Notes: generated from the sequence alone by a model not told the origin. Positions 8,086-18,093 are shown, counted from the first letter of the stretch. The stretch: DNA of 48,374 bases from an uncultured Pseudomonadota bacterium (GCA_902796155.1 CADBNZ010000035.1:1-48374); one strand, 5' to 3'. Translations and numbers: made by a program.

Positions 8086-9354
8086 CTAGCTGTAAAGAGG
8101 AAACGCTTTGCACAACTCCAGTGTCTCGCTCCTTACCTTGGATTTTACGGCATCATATCCATCTTTTCCGTAATTTGAAAGTATTTCGTAAATCAAATCA
8201 GCGATTTTGATAAATTCAGCAGTACGCATCCCCCGAGTTGTCATTGCCGCAGAACCGATTCTGATCCCCGAAGCCTGAGATGGCGGCAATTTATCAAACG
8301 GAATAGCGTTCTTGTTGCAAGTTATTCCTGACTCTTCCAGCTCTGTTTCTGCGATTTTGCCTGTGATAGATAATGCTGTCAAATCGACAATAGATAAATG
8401 GCACTCTGTCCCACCCGAAACGATATTCAGTCCATGTTCTTTAAGACGATTTGCCATTGCTATGGAATTATCCAGAACATTCTTTGCATAAGTCTTGAAC
8501 TCTGGGCGTAATGCTTTTCCAAATGCCACTGCTTTTGCCGCAATAGAATGCATTTGCGGCCCTCCCTGAACACCAGGGAATACAGCACTGTTGATTTTTT
8601 TCGCAAGTTTCTCATCGTTCGTAAGAATAATGCCACCTCGAGGACCTCGCAGTGTTTTATGAGTCGTGGAAGTCACTACATGAGCATATTCCATTGGCGA
8701 CGGATACAGTCCCGCAACAATCAATCCCGCATAATGAGCTACGTCTGCGAATAAATACGCCCCGACCGAATCGGCAATTTCGCGAAATTTTTTAAAATCG
8801 ATTTTTCTTGAATAAGCAGAAGCGCCAGCGATGATTACTTTAGGTTTATGCTCGTGTGCCAATCGCTCAACCTGCTCATAATCAATGCAACCATCGGCAT
8901 TTAGACCATATTCGACTGAATTAAACCACTTCCCCGAAACAGTTGGCTTTGCACCATGCGTAAGATGCCCTCCCATAGCCAATCCCATGCCAAGAATCGT
9001 ATCTCCAGGAACCGCAAGAGCGTACAAAACGGAAACATTCGCTTGAGCCCCCGAATGCGGCTGAACATTCGCAAACTTACAGTTGAACAGCTTGCAAATG
9101 CGCTCTATAGCCAATTTCTCAGCGACATCAACAAAACCGCAACCACCATAGTAGCGTTTATCAGGATAACCTTCGGCATATTTATTGGTCATTACGCAAC
9201 CTATAGCAGCAAGAACTTCTTTTGAAACAAAATTCTCTGAGGCAATTAATTCAATTTGAGTTTGTTGCCTATTTAATTCGTTCTTTATCGCTCCGAATAC
9301 TTCTTTATCTGTAATTTCAGATTCATTTAAAAGATATCCGTTAAATTCTGCCAT
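8086..9354 (-). CDS. glyA: Serine hydroxymethyltransferase
   Basis: PLP enzyme that converts serine and tetrahydrofolate to glycine and methylene-THF, the main entry to one-carbon units. At 422 residues it is full length. The PLP lysine lies in [25 protein letters not shown] and [15 protein letters not shown] are the conserved N-terminal blocks. It starts 16 bases after rpiB and precedes nusB. Functionally it connects with the glycine-responsive symporter locus and with folE/folA elsewhere in the window. Confidence 0.97.
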   Translation of the reverse strand: MAEFNGYLLNESEITDKEVFGAIKNELNRQQTQIELIASENFVSKEVLAAIGCVMTNKYAEGYPDKRYYGGCGFVDVAEKLAIERICKLFNCKFANVQPHSGAQANVSVLYALAVPGDTILGMGLAMGGHLTHGAKPTVSGKWFNSVEYGLNADGCIDYEQVERLAHEHKPKVIIAGASAYSRKIDFKKFREIADSVGAYLFADVAHYAGLIVAGLYPSPMEYAHVVTSTTHKTLRGPRGGIILTNDEKLAKKINSAVFPGVQGGPQMHSIAAKAVAFGKALRPEFKTYAKNVLDNSIAMANRLKEHGLNIVSGGTECHLSIVDLTALSITGKIAETELEESGITCNKNAIPFDKLPPSQASGIRIGSAAMTTRGMRTAEFIKIADLIYEILSNYGKDGYDAVKSKVRSETLELCKAFPLYS

Positions 9355-9370
9355 GACTATTGTCTCCCTC

Positions 9371-9838
9371 TTAACACTGTTTTGCGCATTCGTCTATCAA
9401 TGCTAATCGCCGCGCATGCCTTCCGCCTTCGAAATCTGTTTTAAGAAACGCACGAATGCATTGTAATGCAACATCAAAATCGATTATCCGCGCTCCCAAG
9501 ACCAGAACATTCGCATTGTTATGCTTTCTGGACATTATTGCCATTTCCTCATTAAAACACAACGCCGCTCGTATTTGCGAATGCCTATTCGTCGCAATTG
9601 ACATGCCGATTCCTGTGCCACAAATGAGTATTCCGCGATCTTTTTCGGAGGCATTAAGCAAGTTCTCGACTAATTTTTTCGCGAAAATAGGATAATCGCA
9701 CGACTCATCGCTGTTAGTCCCAAGATCAACTAATTCAATTTCGGAATTATTGCCTTTATCGCTATACTCATGCATTTTTTTAATCAGCTCGGATTTTAAT
9801 TGAAATCCGGCATGGTCTGATGCAATAAACAATTTCAT
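9371..9838 (-). CDS. rpiB: Ribose-5-phosphate isomerase B
   Basis: Interconverts ribose-5-phosphate and ribulose-5-phosphate in the pentose phosphate pathway. At 155 residues it is the normal RpiB/LacAB size. The opening [11 protein letters not shown] and the motif [17 protein letters not shown], which contains the catalytic cysteine, are diagnostic. It is tightly packed between lpxK and glyA, the order seen in other alphaproteobacteria. Confidence 0.95.
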   Translation of the reverse strand: MKLFIASDHAGFQLKSELIKKMHEYSDKGNNSEIELVDLGTNSDESCDYPIFAKKLVENLLNASEKDRGILICGTGIGMSIATNRHSQIRAALCFNEEMAIMSRKHNNANVLVLGARIIDFDVALQCIRAFLKTDFEGGRHARRLALIDECAKQC

Positions 9839-9845
9839 GAAACCT

Positions 9846-10838
9846 CTATGCCTGTAAATTCAAATGCTGAGCAATCTTTGCCGTATCTTTCCAAACAACC
9901 CTTATAGGCACCACGGATATAAAGTTGTGATATCGTCTTGGTATTCGGCAAAAATCCTTCTCTGTCGTTATCAATTTTGCGTCATGAAGTCTTGCTTCGT
10001 CAAGAAGGTCGACAATATCGTCATCAGAAAATGGGTGATGGTCAGGAAATTCAACTTTATTTATCACATGAAGTTTTTTGTCGATAGAATTAAAGAATTT
10101 CTGCGGATAACCTATGCCACAAAACGCTAAAAACTTGTCCTCAAGATTGAGTTTTGAAAAATCTTCTTCTAAATATCCGACTATTAAAGGGATATCGCTT
10201 GGTATTTGTGCCGTTATCTCATCGATATTTTCGTGTTCGTGCGCCTTTATAATGACTACAGAATCAATATCGCCTTTTATCATATCGAAACTCAGACGAT
10301 TTGGCCCTAGCGGGAATAGTTCGCCATTCCCAAAACCTTGCGTACTATCAACAACAACAATTTTCGCATCCGGCTGCAAGTCTCTTTGAGTCAAACCATC
10401 GTCCAATATCATAAGGCTATGCCCTGATTCTTCGGCCATTTTTGCGCTCTTAACACGATCTTCGCCAACAAAAACGTCCGCATACTTCGACAACATTAAT
10501 GGTTCATCGCCAACGTCTCTGAACGTTTGAATACGTGCGTCTACTTTGAGCGTTTGCTTCGAATCTCTGCCATATCCTCGACTTAAAATTGCCGCCTTGC
10601 GATTTATAGTGCTAAGTACCTCGCATAGAGAGGCAACAACGGGAGTTTTCCCGGATCCCCCTATAGCAATGCCTCCAATCGCAACAACATGAGCGTTTGG
10701 AGTCTTATAATTATAGTCTCTGTTATAGTTTCGTATCGCAAAAAAAGCATAAACTTTGCTTAAAGGTTGTAAAATTCGTCGGGCAACTTCATTAACTGGA
10801 GGTTTTTTGTACCAAAACTTCGGAGCTTTAAAAAACAT
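9846..10838 (-). CDS. lpxK: Tetraacyldisaccharide 4'-kinase
   Basis: Inner-membrane-associated kinase that adds the 4'-phosphate of lipid A. The Walker A-like loop is GGIAIGGSGKTP (about residues 55-66). The family block ILDDGLTQRDL and the GFGNGELFPLGPNRL region follow. At 330 residues it is full length. It is separated by 2 bases from the upstream MFS gene and 7 from rpiB, so the three are co-transcribed. Its presence implies that lipid A is made and that the cell has an outer membrane. Confidence 0.95.
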   Translation of the reverse strand: MFFKAPKFWYKKPPVNEVARRILQPLSKVYAFFAIRNYNRDYNYKTPNAHVVAIGGIAIGGSGKTPVVASLCEVLSTINRKAAILSRGYGRDSKQTLKVDARIQTFRDVGDEPLMLSKYADVFVGEDRVKSAKMAEESGHSLMILDDGLTQRDLQPDAKIVVVDSTQGFGNGELFPLGPNRLSFDMIKGDIDSVVIIKAHEHENIDEITAQIPSDIPLIVGYLEEDFSKLNLEDKFLAFCGIGYPQKFFNSIDKKLHVINKVEFPDHHPFSDDDIVDLLDEARLHDAKLITTEKDFCRIPRRYHNFISVVPIRVVWKDTAKIAQHLNLQA

Positions 10839-10840
10839 AG

Positions 10841-12154
10841 CTAAGCTCCACAGCGACTATTCCTTTTTGCAGGTAATAAAAATCTGAACAAACAAAGGCT
10901 CAATACGCAGAAAGTAATGCTGTACAAGAAAGAATATGTGCTGCCGTATGATGTCCAGATTTTTCCAGCAATAACCGAAGCGATTAGATAAAACGCTCCG
11001 ACTGCGCAATAGTATATGCCAATCGCAGTTCCTCTGAGATGAACATCAACACGTTCCATCAAAACGGATAGAAATAGTCCTTGATTCGCTGTCATCTGTC
11101 CGCCCCACAAAAACGCTCCTAAATAAACCCAAAATATGGAATTAGCAAATATAAATGAAATGTTCGCAAGAATCATCATGAACATGCAAACCTTCATAAA
11201 TTTTTCTTTACCAAATTTATCGGCGTATAAGCCAATAGGGAACGAGCAAAGTATCTGTCCAATGCTTATAAACATACTCACTGAGCTTGCAACGCTGGTT
11301 GCGACAAAACTGTTCGCATAAATCGGAAATAATGCTTCAGTAAAGTGACTGAGCTCAAAAATTACAGCAAGCGCAATCAATTTCCAAAAACGATCATCAA
11401 AGGATTTTAGATACTGTTTCTTAAAAGGATTTTTTATTTTCTTTTCAACACGACCTTTCCCTTGTATTTCTTGTTTTGTTTTGATTTTAGATAGACATAA
11501 AATCGAAATAGCAACCGCAATTGTCGCGCACGCAAAAACTAATCTGTAATTGTTCGAACTTAACCACATTATGGCTATAGCAACACAGGTTCCAAGCAAA
11601 CCTCCGACTGTCTTAAAAGATTTACTGAAACCGAAAGACTGCCCTCGATTGCTTGGGTCGCTTAAATCTGCGATTAATGCATCACGCGGAGTCGCTTGCA
11701 GCCCGTTCCCGATTCTTTCTATAGATTGCGCAATCATAACAACAAGTGGCGACTGCGCAATAGCGAAAAGCGGCTTCATAAATAAAGTTATGACGCATCC
11801 AACATACAAAATAAACTTTCTATTCATGAAATAGTCGCTGATCATTCCTGAAAAGACGCGAGTAACATAGGCGATAAACTCAACTACGCCATCAATAAAT
11901 GCGATTTTTAACTCTGTCGCATGCAGTTCGTTCTTCAAAAACAACCCAAGCTGGCTGTATATCATTGTTGTAGACGCACCAAGGAATAATCCGAACAACG
12001 AAATCGCAAAAATCCCTTTTGGAAGGGAATTAAACACTGATAAATTGAATATTGATAGGAAAGAGAAATTTTGATGAGAGGAAGCTCCTCTATCCTTACT
12101 GTTCTTACGTATACCCCCATTGCTATTAATTTTTTCCATGACAGTAACCATCAA
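10841..12154 (-). CDS. MFS transporter, substrate unknown
   Basis: A 437-residue polytopic inner-membrane protein with about 12 hydrophobic helices. A hydrophilic N-terminal stretch of roughly 35 residues precedes the first helix. The MFS loop region SGMISDYFMNRKFILYVG and the block ATPRDALIADLSDPSNRGQS are typical of general efflux/uptake MFS members. The start may be the first or sixth codon (12154 or 12139). It heads the run to lpxK, rpiB, glyA and nusB. Substrate cannot be inferred from sequence. Confidence 0.85.
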   Translation of the reverse strand: MMVTVMEKINSNGGIRKNSKDRGASSHQNFSFLSIFNLSVFNSLPKGIFAISLFGLFLGASTTMIYSQLGLFLKNELHATELKIAFIDGVVEFIAYVTRVFSGMISDYFMNRKFILYVGCVITLFMKPLFAIAQSPLVVMIAQSIERIGNGLQATPRDALIADLSDPSNRGQSFGFSKSFKTVGGLLGTCVAIAIMWLSSNNYRLVFACATIAVAISILCLSKIKTKQEIQGKGRVEKKIKNPFKKQYLKSFDDRFWKLIALAVIFELSHFTEALFPIYANSFVATSVASSVSMFISIGQILCSFPIGLYADKFGKEKFMKVCMFMMILANISFIFANSIFWVYLGAFLWGGQMTANQGLFLSVLMERVDVHLRGTAIGIYYCAVGAFYLIASVIAGKIWTSYGSTYSFLYSITFCVLSLCLFRFLLPAKRNSRCGA

Positions 12155-12243
12155 AATAGCTTAGAAAGCTTATACTATTTATCATTTTAAATGTCTATAC
12201 TAGATTAACCGTTAATTAACTAGTATTATGGATTTCTCACTTC

Positions 12244-12948
12244 ATGTGGCAGACAAATATTTTTACAAACTTTCCTGAAGCGTTTCCCGGAAATTTAGGA
12301 GTTTCAGTTATAGGAAAGGCTCTTACTCGAGATGAATGGCGTTTAAATATCGTAGATCTCAAGAAATTTCCCGCGAAAAATGATCGAATAGACTCTTACC
12401 CATACGGAGGAGGTGTAGGCATGCTTCTCTCTCCTATCACGTTCGAAAAAGCTTTCAATTCGCTCTCTGAGGACGAAAAAAAATTCAAACGCATATATTG
12501 TTCTCCACGAGGAAGACAAATGTCTCAGGAAGATTTAGCAAAAATCAGCCGATCTTCAGGACTTACAATATTATGCGGAAGATATGAAGGCGTAGATCAG
12601 CGCATATTAGAGGCATACGAATTTGAGGAAATATCCATAGGAGACTTCGTTTTGCTTGGCGGAGAAGTCGCAGCAATGGCAATTATCGAAGGCGTTGTGC
12701 GACTTATTCCCGGAGTTGTCGGAGATAGCGAATCAGTACACGATGATTCTTTTCAGCAAAATCTGCTTGAACACGATCAGTACACAAAACCTGCCATTTT
12801 CAAAAATATTCCCGTTCCTGAAGTTCTCTTATCAGGAAATCATCAGAAAATAAAAAAATTTCGAAGCGATTTGTCGAAAATTATTACAATGAAAAATCGT
12901 CCAGATCTGTGGGCAAAGTATGTAAGTGACAACATAAAGCCAAAATAG
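12244..12948 (+). CDS. trmD: tRNA (guanine-N1)-methyltransferase (m1G37)
   Basis: SPOUT-class methyltransferase that modifies G37 of tRNAs and prevents +1 frameshifting. At 234 residues it is typical. The knot motifs are present: PYGGGVGMLL, LCGRYEGVDQR, and ISIGDFVLLGGEVAAMAI, and the C-terminal TKPAIF block. The usual PYGGGPGM has valine in place of proline. It stands alone rather than in the common rpsP-rimM-trmD-rplS operon. Confidence 0.95.
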   Translation: MWQTNIFTNFPEAFPGNLGVSVIGKALTRDEWRLNIVDLKKFPAKNDRIDSYPYGGGVGMLLSPITFEKAFNSLSEDEKKFKRIYCSPRGRQMSQEDLAKISRSSGLTILCGRYEGVDQRILEAYEFEEISIGDFVLLGGEVAAMAIIEGVVRLIPGVVGDSESVHDDSFQQNLLEHDQYTKPAIFKNIPVPEVLLSGNHQKIKKFRSDLSKIITMKNRPDLWAKYVSDNIKPK

Positions 12949-13154
12949 ATCTATTTAAGAGGCGTTCCAAAGCAAATAACGCAAACCATTATCATCTTCG
13001 GCATTCTTTTTGCATGTTGCGGGGACAAAATTTTTTCAAAAAAAATCGCCAAAATTAATTTTTTATAAAAGTTATTTGTTTAATATGGACAATATAGAGG
13101 TTTTTAAGTGTATTGCATAAGAATGCATGTTTGTTTTTAGAAAGGGTGGTTTTC

Positions 13155-13451
13155 ATGTCTAATAGCGTAGAAGAAACGAAATGTTATTCGGGAGTAAGAT
13201 GCAGAGTTAAGTGGTTTAATCAGTTTAAAGGATACGGATTCGTGGAAATGAAAAATCGTCCAGGTGATGTTTTCTTACACTTTTCCGTCCTTGATCAAGC
13301 CGGAATAAAAAAACTAAACAATGATGACATTATCATTTGCGATATAGATGAAGCCGACCGAGGTCTGAAAGTTACAAAAGTTCTTGAAGTCGCACAACTA
13401 ATAAATACGAAATTTCTGACAGAGAACCTGAAAAAGTTAAGGCTGTTATGA
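13155..13451 (+). CDS. Cold-shock domain protein, first half of a split double-CSD locus
   Basis: A 98-residue protein with one cold-shock domain: RVKWFNQFKGYGFVEM (RNP1 core KGYGFV) and DVFLHFSV (RNP2). I chose the ATG at 13155 because AAAGGGTGG lies just upstream; the open frame upstream has no signal. After KVTKVLEV the frame continues for about 19 residues and stops at a TGA that overlaps the next start (ATGA). Alphaproteobacterial relatives often carry two CSDs in one protein. The untranslated leader includes a small palindrome TGCAT-AAGA-ATGCA (13114-13127). Confidence 0.85.
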   Translation: MSNSVEETKCYSGVRCRVKWFNQFKGYGFVEMKNRPGDVFLHFSVLDQAGIKKLNNDDIIICDIDEADRGLKVTKVLEVAQLINTKFLTENLKKLRLL

Positions 13452-13639
13452 AGTGGTTTAACCCCGCAAAAGGATTTGGATTCGCGCAAATGAAAACAGG
13501 CGAGGATGTATTCATACACGCGAGTTTGCTGAAGAAAAACCGACTGGAATCTATCGAACACGGCCAAACAATAACATTAGTTGTGCGATATACAAACTTT
13601 GGATATGAGGCAATGGATTTGATATTGGACGATAAGTAA
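13448..13639 (+). CDS. Cold-shock domain protein, second half of a split double-CSD locus
   Basis: A 63-residue single CSD beginning MKWFNPAKGFGFAQM (RNP1 KGFGFA), with DVFIHASLL (RNP2). Its start overlaps the stop of the preceding CSD gene by four bases, with AAGG five bases upstream, so coupled translation is plausible. The same frame remains open back to 13388 and reads REPEKVKAVMKWFNP, which looks like the natural linker of a double-CSD protein. This suggests that the two halves were once, or are by -1 frameshifting, a single protein. Confidence 0.75.
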   Translation: MKWFNPAKGFGFAQMKTGEDVFIHASLLKKNRLESIEHGQTITLVVRYTNFGYEAMDLILDDK

Positions 13640-13790
13640 TTTCGGGAATATGATTATACATTGCGAAACAAGATTAGAGACCATCTAAAAGATAATCTCA
13701 AAAGGATTTATGGCCTTATCAAGGATGTTTCGCACTCAAAAAACCTTAAAAAAAGAGGAATTTTCTCCTATTTCATCAATATATCTCACC

Positions 13791-14726
13791 TTAATATATC
13801 GCCCTGTATATCTCTTCAAAGATTTTGAACCTAACATGATATTTTTCAGCGAACAGCGGAATAGCTTTTGCGGCAAATGCTCCTTCTGCCAATGGTCCCT
13901 TCCAGCTGTCTAACGTTCCGCCGTTTGCCAGATGTTCTCCAAATAAGCCATTTCTTGATTGTTCACTTGTGCACGTAAGTATTATGTCGCCAATGCCTCC
14001 CAACTCAAAAAACGTTTCTTTCTTTCCGTCCATCGCAACAGCTAGTGCTGCCATTTCTTCCACACCTTCCACTATGAATTTGGCAATAGCATTATTTCCG
14101 AGTTTCGCGCCACGTTTCATCCCGCATCCTATTGCAAGGATATTTTTGAATGCTCCGGCTATTTGCAGACCGATATAATCGGAAATCGGCTTAATTGTGC
14201 AATTAGATGACGACAAATGCTCAGCAATTTCAGTCGCCATATCCATATTTTTACCGGCCAAATTAACGCCAAAAGGCAATCCGCGAACTACTTCGCTGGC
14301 AAACGAAGGCCCCGAAAAAACGAAAAGCTCGTTATCTAATATATCGCTTACCATTTCGCTAATCAGTCGGGCATTTTCTGTATCAACTCCTTTGGAGCAC
14401 AGAATAACAGGCACTTTTATTTCATTTTGTTTTATTAAGTTGCAAACAGTAATAACAGCACCAACGGGGACGGTAATAAACACAATTTCGGCGTCTTTTA
14501 TGACCGAATAATCCATATCGCAAGAAAGATTAGCACTCAAAGGCGTATTACCTAAAACTTTGCTGATATGCAAGCTGTTTATGTCGTCTTTTATCTCTTC
14601 TGAATCCGTAATAAGGGCTATTTTTTCCGCACAGTCGCTAATGCTTTGAGCAATTGCGGTTCCATAACATCCCGCTCCGATAAAACCGATTTTTTTGTAA
14701 GATTTTTCATAAGAATTACAACTCAT
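13791..14726 (-). CDS. gpsA: NAD(P)-dependent glycerol-3-phosphate dehydrogenase
   Basis: Reduces dihydroxyacetone phosphate to sn-glycerol-3-phosphate for phospholipid synthesis. The Rossmann loop IGFIGAGCYGTAIA replaces the common GAGAWGTALA but keeps the glycines. The blocks LCSKGVD, FSGPSFASEV and the lysine region GAFKNILAIGCGM are present. At 312 residues it is nearly full length, perhaps slightly short at the C-terminus. I chose the ATG opening MSCNSYEKS; the frame is open for 12 more hydrophobic codons that look non-native. It supplies the substrate for PlsY and PgsA encoded elsewhere in the window. Confidence 0.93.
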   Translation of the reverse strand: MSCNSYEKSYKKIGFIGAGCYGTAIAQSISDCAEKIALITDSEEIKDDINSLHISKVLGNTPLSANLSCDMDYSVIKDAEIVFITVPVGAVITVCNLIKQNEIKVPVILCSKGVDTENARLISEMVSDILDNELFVFSGPSFASEVVRGLPFGVNLAGKNMDMATEIAEHLSSSNCTIKPISDYIGLQIAGAFKNILAIGCGMKRGAKLGNNAIAKFIVEGVEEMAALAVAMDGKKETFFELGGIGDIILTCTSEQSRNGLFGEHLANGGTLDSWKGPLAEGAFAAKAIPLFAEKYHVRFKIFEEIYRAIY

Positions 14727-14825
14727 TGTATAACACCAAAACAAAATAAAACAACACAACACTTATATTCTATATAAATATAATTTATACTTCCTTGATG
14801 CTAGTCGTTACAGGTATATGAGTAC

Positions 14826-16673
14826 ATGCATTTATTAAAAAAAATAGCAGATTTTTGTAAAAAAGAGCTCGAATTAGCTCTTGAAGGATTTAAAAGGCTT
14901 CCAGAGACTTTGAAAAAAGACTTTAAAGTTCTGTCTATACCAACAGATTTCTTATCGCATGAACAAGGTGAGCATATTTACAACCTTGCTGCCTTATTGG
15001 TGCCTTATACAGTTGTCTCGTTGCTCATTTATCCGAAGTTTTCGCTGTATCAGTTTTTTCAGGAAATTTTCTCTCTGCTATGCATATACATTGCGATTTT
15101 CTTTTGGTTTATGGATAAAATTTCGCACATTTCAAGATACAGAATAGTTCTTGGTGTTACAGCTTGTGCCATTCCCATAATTTTTTTGAATAATTCATTC
15201 GCTGTTGCTCTGGTAAGCCTTGGTTTTATCGTTTTCGTTGAATTTGTGTGTATCGAATACATGCGAGGATGCACCCTATTTTCCGAAAAAATCCCAGTTT
15301 ACGTTGTTTGTGGAGACACCGTAGAAGCGGAAATGGTAAAAAGCTCTTTGGGAAACGAATATAAGATACTAAAACTCATAATTGCAGATTTCGAGAAAGT
15401 AAAAAAGCTCAGAAAAAAGCTGAATCGTTTCAATATGATTTCATTTTTCCCGTTTCCACGACGGATTCTATATTTTTCCAGGAATCAAGATATAGCAACG
15501 TTGCTCAAACTCGTTGATATTTCTTCAGAATTTTCTATACCGCTATTCGAAATAAAAGAAAACGGTACTAATTTCAGTATTGCCCCCATTTCCATCAAAA
15601 ATTTTGATTCTGTAGAAGTTTTGCCTCAAGAAAAAAACATGCTTGCGGAAACTTTCAAAAATAAAAGCGCGTGGATTTTCTACGATGGTAAAAAGTGCAT
15701 TTTTGATTTAATCTGCGCTCTATCTGAAGCCGCAAATCTTGTCGTATTTTGTATGACCGAACGCTTAATGCGAGAAGTAGAAACAGAATTAGCAAAAAAG
15801 CCTTCTGAAAAAATTCACAAAATAAAGATCGCCGATAAGAATCTTTTTAATTCAACAGATCCTAAACCGGATGTTTTATTTTTCAATATGCCTTTGCTGC
15901 GATTAGACTCAAGCGAAGATAATTTGAAAGAAGCTGTTGCAAAAAATGTTATTGGCACTTCCGAAATAATAGATATAGCTCAAAAGCTGAAAATAAAGTT
16001 CGTGTTTATGCTGTCCACAATGGAAGCATTCGACACAGAAAATTGGATTGGAGCGACGCAAAGATTAGGAGAGCTTGCCGTACAGTGCGCAGGGACAAAA
16101 AAGACGCAGACGAAATTTCGTATAATAAGGCTTCCAAATTGCATTACAGATCCTGCTGGCTTATTCGATGAAATCGTCGAATCGATAATGAATGGACGCA
16201 ATATTGAGACTACAAAAAGTAACATCAACATATATTGCAGTCGTGATGAGATTTTTCATCCTCTTATTAAATTAGTTTCATATACATTAAGAGATTCATA
16301 CATTTTGTCGGACATATATTCCATAATTCCTGCAAATAAATTGAAGAACATCGACAGTATTGTTGATATCGCATGCAAATTGCTTGGTATGAGGATGTAT
16401 AAGGATGTAAAATTCTCGCCTGCTGATCTTGTTATTTCATTGAATGAACATTTGTCCGAAATGCTTGAAGAAACTGATATTGATCCGGCTGTAGTACGTA
16501 CTAGATTTACGGCAACGGCACTAAAATCTCGTGAAGCACCATCATGGACGTTCGAACAGCTGAATAAAATGTCAGCTCGTGACGTGATAGCATCTGTCTT
16601 TCAAGGGCTGAAAGAGAAAGAAAAGACGAAAAACAGCACAACACGTCGTGGCAACAGTACGAATAATAAGTAG
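14826..16673 (+). CDS. Membrane CapD/WbpM-like protein with degenerate dehydratase domain
   Basis: A 615-residue protein laid out like the polysaccharide-biosynthesis CapD/WbpM family. About four membrane helices lie between residues 50 and 150, then a CoA-binding-like domain (PVYVVCGDTVEAEMV, about 160-260), then an SDR-like domain (about 285-560). The segments EAVAKNVIGTSEIIDIAQ and ENWIGATQRLGELAVQ align by eye with the family's EAVKTNVLGT and TNVMGATKRLAE. However the glycine-rich NAD loop is gone (AWIFYDGKKCIFDL stands there), the STDK block reads STMEA, and the family MxxxK pair reads IxxxQ. It therefore looks like an inactive scaffold or a divergent enzyme. It is divergent from gpsA, and an antiporter follows. 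Confidence 0.7.
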   Translation: MHLLKKIADFCKKELELALEGFKRLPETLKKDFKVLSIPTDFLSHEQGEHIYNLAALLVPYTVVSLLIYPKFSLYQFFQEIFSLLCIYIAIFFWFMDKISHISRYRIVLGVTACAIPIIFLNNSFAVALVSLGFIVFVEFVCIEYMRGCTLFSEKIPVYVVCGDTVEAEMVKSSLGNEYKILKLIIADFEKVKKLRKKLNRFNMISFFPFPRRILYFSRNQDIATLLKLVDISSEFSIPLFEIKENGTNFSIAPISIKNFDSVEVLPQEKNMLAETFKNKSAWIFYDGKKCIFDLICALSEAANLVVFCMTERLMREVETELAKKPSEKIHKIKIADKNLFNSTDPKPDVLFFNMPLLRLDSSEDNLKEAVAKNVIGTSEIIDIAQKLKIKFVFMLSTMEAFDTENWIGATQRLGELAVQCAGTKKTQTKFRIIRLPNCITDPAGLFDEIVESIMNGRNIETTKSNINIYCSRDEIFHPLIKLVSYTLRDSYILSDIYSIIPANKLKNIDSIVDIACKLLGMRMYKDVKFSPADLVISLNEHLSEMLEETDIDPAVVRTRFTATALKSREAPSWTFEQLNKMSARDVIASVFQGLKEKEKTKNSTTRRGNSTNNK

Positions 16674-16714
16674 CAAGTAATAGTATTTGAATAATAAATA
16701 GTTTTGAGGAAGAA

Positions 16715-17995
16715 ATGTCAGCCAAGAAAATGGGATTTTGGGCAGTTTTCGCGATAGTATTCGGTAGCCAAATAGGGTCAGGCATATTCATGTTGCCGTC
16801 TGTCCTAGCTCCTTACGGAATGTTCGGAATATATGGATGGTGCTTTGCTGGACTCGGTGCCATTCTGTTGGCATTTATTTTTTCTGAGCTGTGCTCACGA
16901 TATCCGCAAACAGGCGGTCCGCACATATATATAAAGAAAGAGTTCGGAATGATTCCAGCATTCTTTATAGGATGGGCATATTGGCTGGTTTCATGGATAA
17001 GCACATCCGTTGTTATTGTATCAGCTGTAGCTTATTTGAATCCTTTCTTCGATAATCCGTCTTCGAATTTTAATTTAGCGTTGGAAATTGCCCTACTACT
17101 CCTCATAACCGCACTTAACTGCAAGAGCGTAAAATTATCGGGGCAAGTCGAGTTTGCATTAACTCTTTTAAAATTTATTCCTTTTGTTGTGGTGCCGATT
17201 ATACTTCTTCAAAGTTTTGATTCATCTTGTATTGCGATGTCTGAAGAGCTGGCGTCTATTCCTTCACAAAAATTAGCCAGCATGGTGACAATATTGTGTT
17301 TCTGGGGATTCATAGGCGTTGAGTGCGCGACAACTCCGGCTGGTTCTGTTCGAAATCCGGGAAAAACCATACCAAGAGCAATAATTTTAGGGACATGCTC
17401 CGTTGCGCTGGTATATTTCGTGAATAATGCGGCAGTTATGGGAGTTGTTCCAAGCGCGATTTTGGCTCAAAGTACTGCCCCTTTTGTGGACGCCATTAAT
17501 ACTGTCGCAGGAAAAAACGTATCATACTTACTGTCTGCAGTAGCATCTATCGTTTGCATAGGTACACTTAACGCATGGGTTTTAACATCTGCGCAAATAT
17601 CTCTCGGATTGGCTGAAGATAAGCTGCTTCCTGCTTTTTTCGCAACCAAAAATGAAGAAGACTCACCGTATATCAGTGTGCTAATCAGTAGTTTGGGCCT
17701 GATTCCGATATTAATTTTAACGAAACAAGAAAGTTTTTCGGAACAAATCAGCTATATAATTAATTTTTCCGTCATTGTCTTCTTAATTGTGTATATCGCT
17801 TGCTGCTCAGTGTATTTGAAACTCATGCTAAAGGAAAAAAACACCGCAAAAATTTTCATAGGACTTATTTCAATAGCCTTTTGCTTGCTCGCCATAGCAG
17901 ATTCACCGATAAGAGCGATTATTGACTCGACTCTCTTCTTTGTGAGCGGCTGTGCGATTCTTCCTTCCGTCCCATTTATGCGATCTCGAAAATAA
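16715..17995 (+). CDS. APC family amino-acid permease/antiporter (AdiC/PotE-like)
   Basis: A 426-residue inner-membrane protein with about 12 hydrophobic helices. The first helix carries the substrate-binding glycine motif GSQIGSGIFMLP, as in AdiC-type arginine/agmatine antiporters (GxxxGSGxF). ELCSRYPQTGGPHIYIKKEFG is the conserved helix 2-3 region, quoted only in part here: RYPQTGGPHIY. The block GVECATTPAGSVRNPGKTIP matches the helix 6-7 loop. A ribosome site GAGGAAG lies just before the ATG. Intracellular bacteria often use such antiporters for host amino acids; the exact substrate is unknown. Confidence 0.88.
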   Translation: MSAKKMGFWAVFAIVFGSQIGSGIFMLPSVLAPYGMFGIYGWCFAGLGAILLAFIFSELCSRYPQTGGPHIYIKKEFGMIPAFFIGWAYWLVSWISTSVVIVSAVAYLNPFFDNPSSNFNLALEIALLLLITALNCKSVKLSGQVEFALTLLKFIPFVVVPIILLQSFDSSCIAMSEELASIPSQKLASMVTILCFWGFIGVECATTPAGSVRNPGKTIPRAIILGTCSVALVYFVNNAAVMGVVPSAILAQSTAPFVDAINTVAGKNVSYLLSAVASIVCIGTLNAWVLTSAQISLGLAEDKLLPAFFATKNEEDSPYISVLISSLGLIPILILTKQESFSEQISYIINFSVIVFLIVYIACCSVYLKLMLKEKNTAKIFIGLISIAFCLLAIADSPIRAIIDSTLFFVSGCAILPSVPFMRSRK

Positions 17996-18093
17996 AAAAA
18001 ATTTTTCGCAAAAAAATCGCATTGTTAATTCTTTAGTAACTTTAATAGTGTTTACTACAAGTATTGATAATATTTGTTATAGGGAGTTTGAAG

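Noticed and set aside
12181-12243. Palindrome GTTAATTAAC before trmD as an operator
   Set aside because: Short A/T palindrome that is expected by chance in this composition; no second copy or regulator gene nearby.
13745-13772. Possible terminator after gpsA
   Set aside because: Only a four-pair stem before a T-run on the minus strand; too weak to call.
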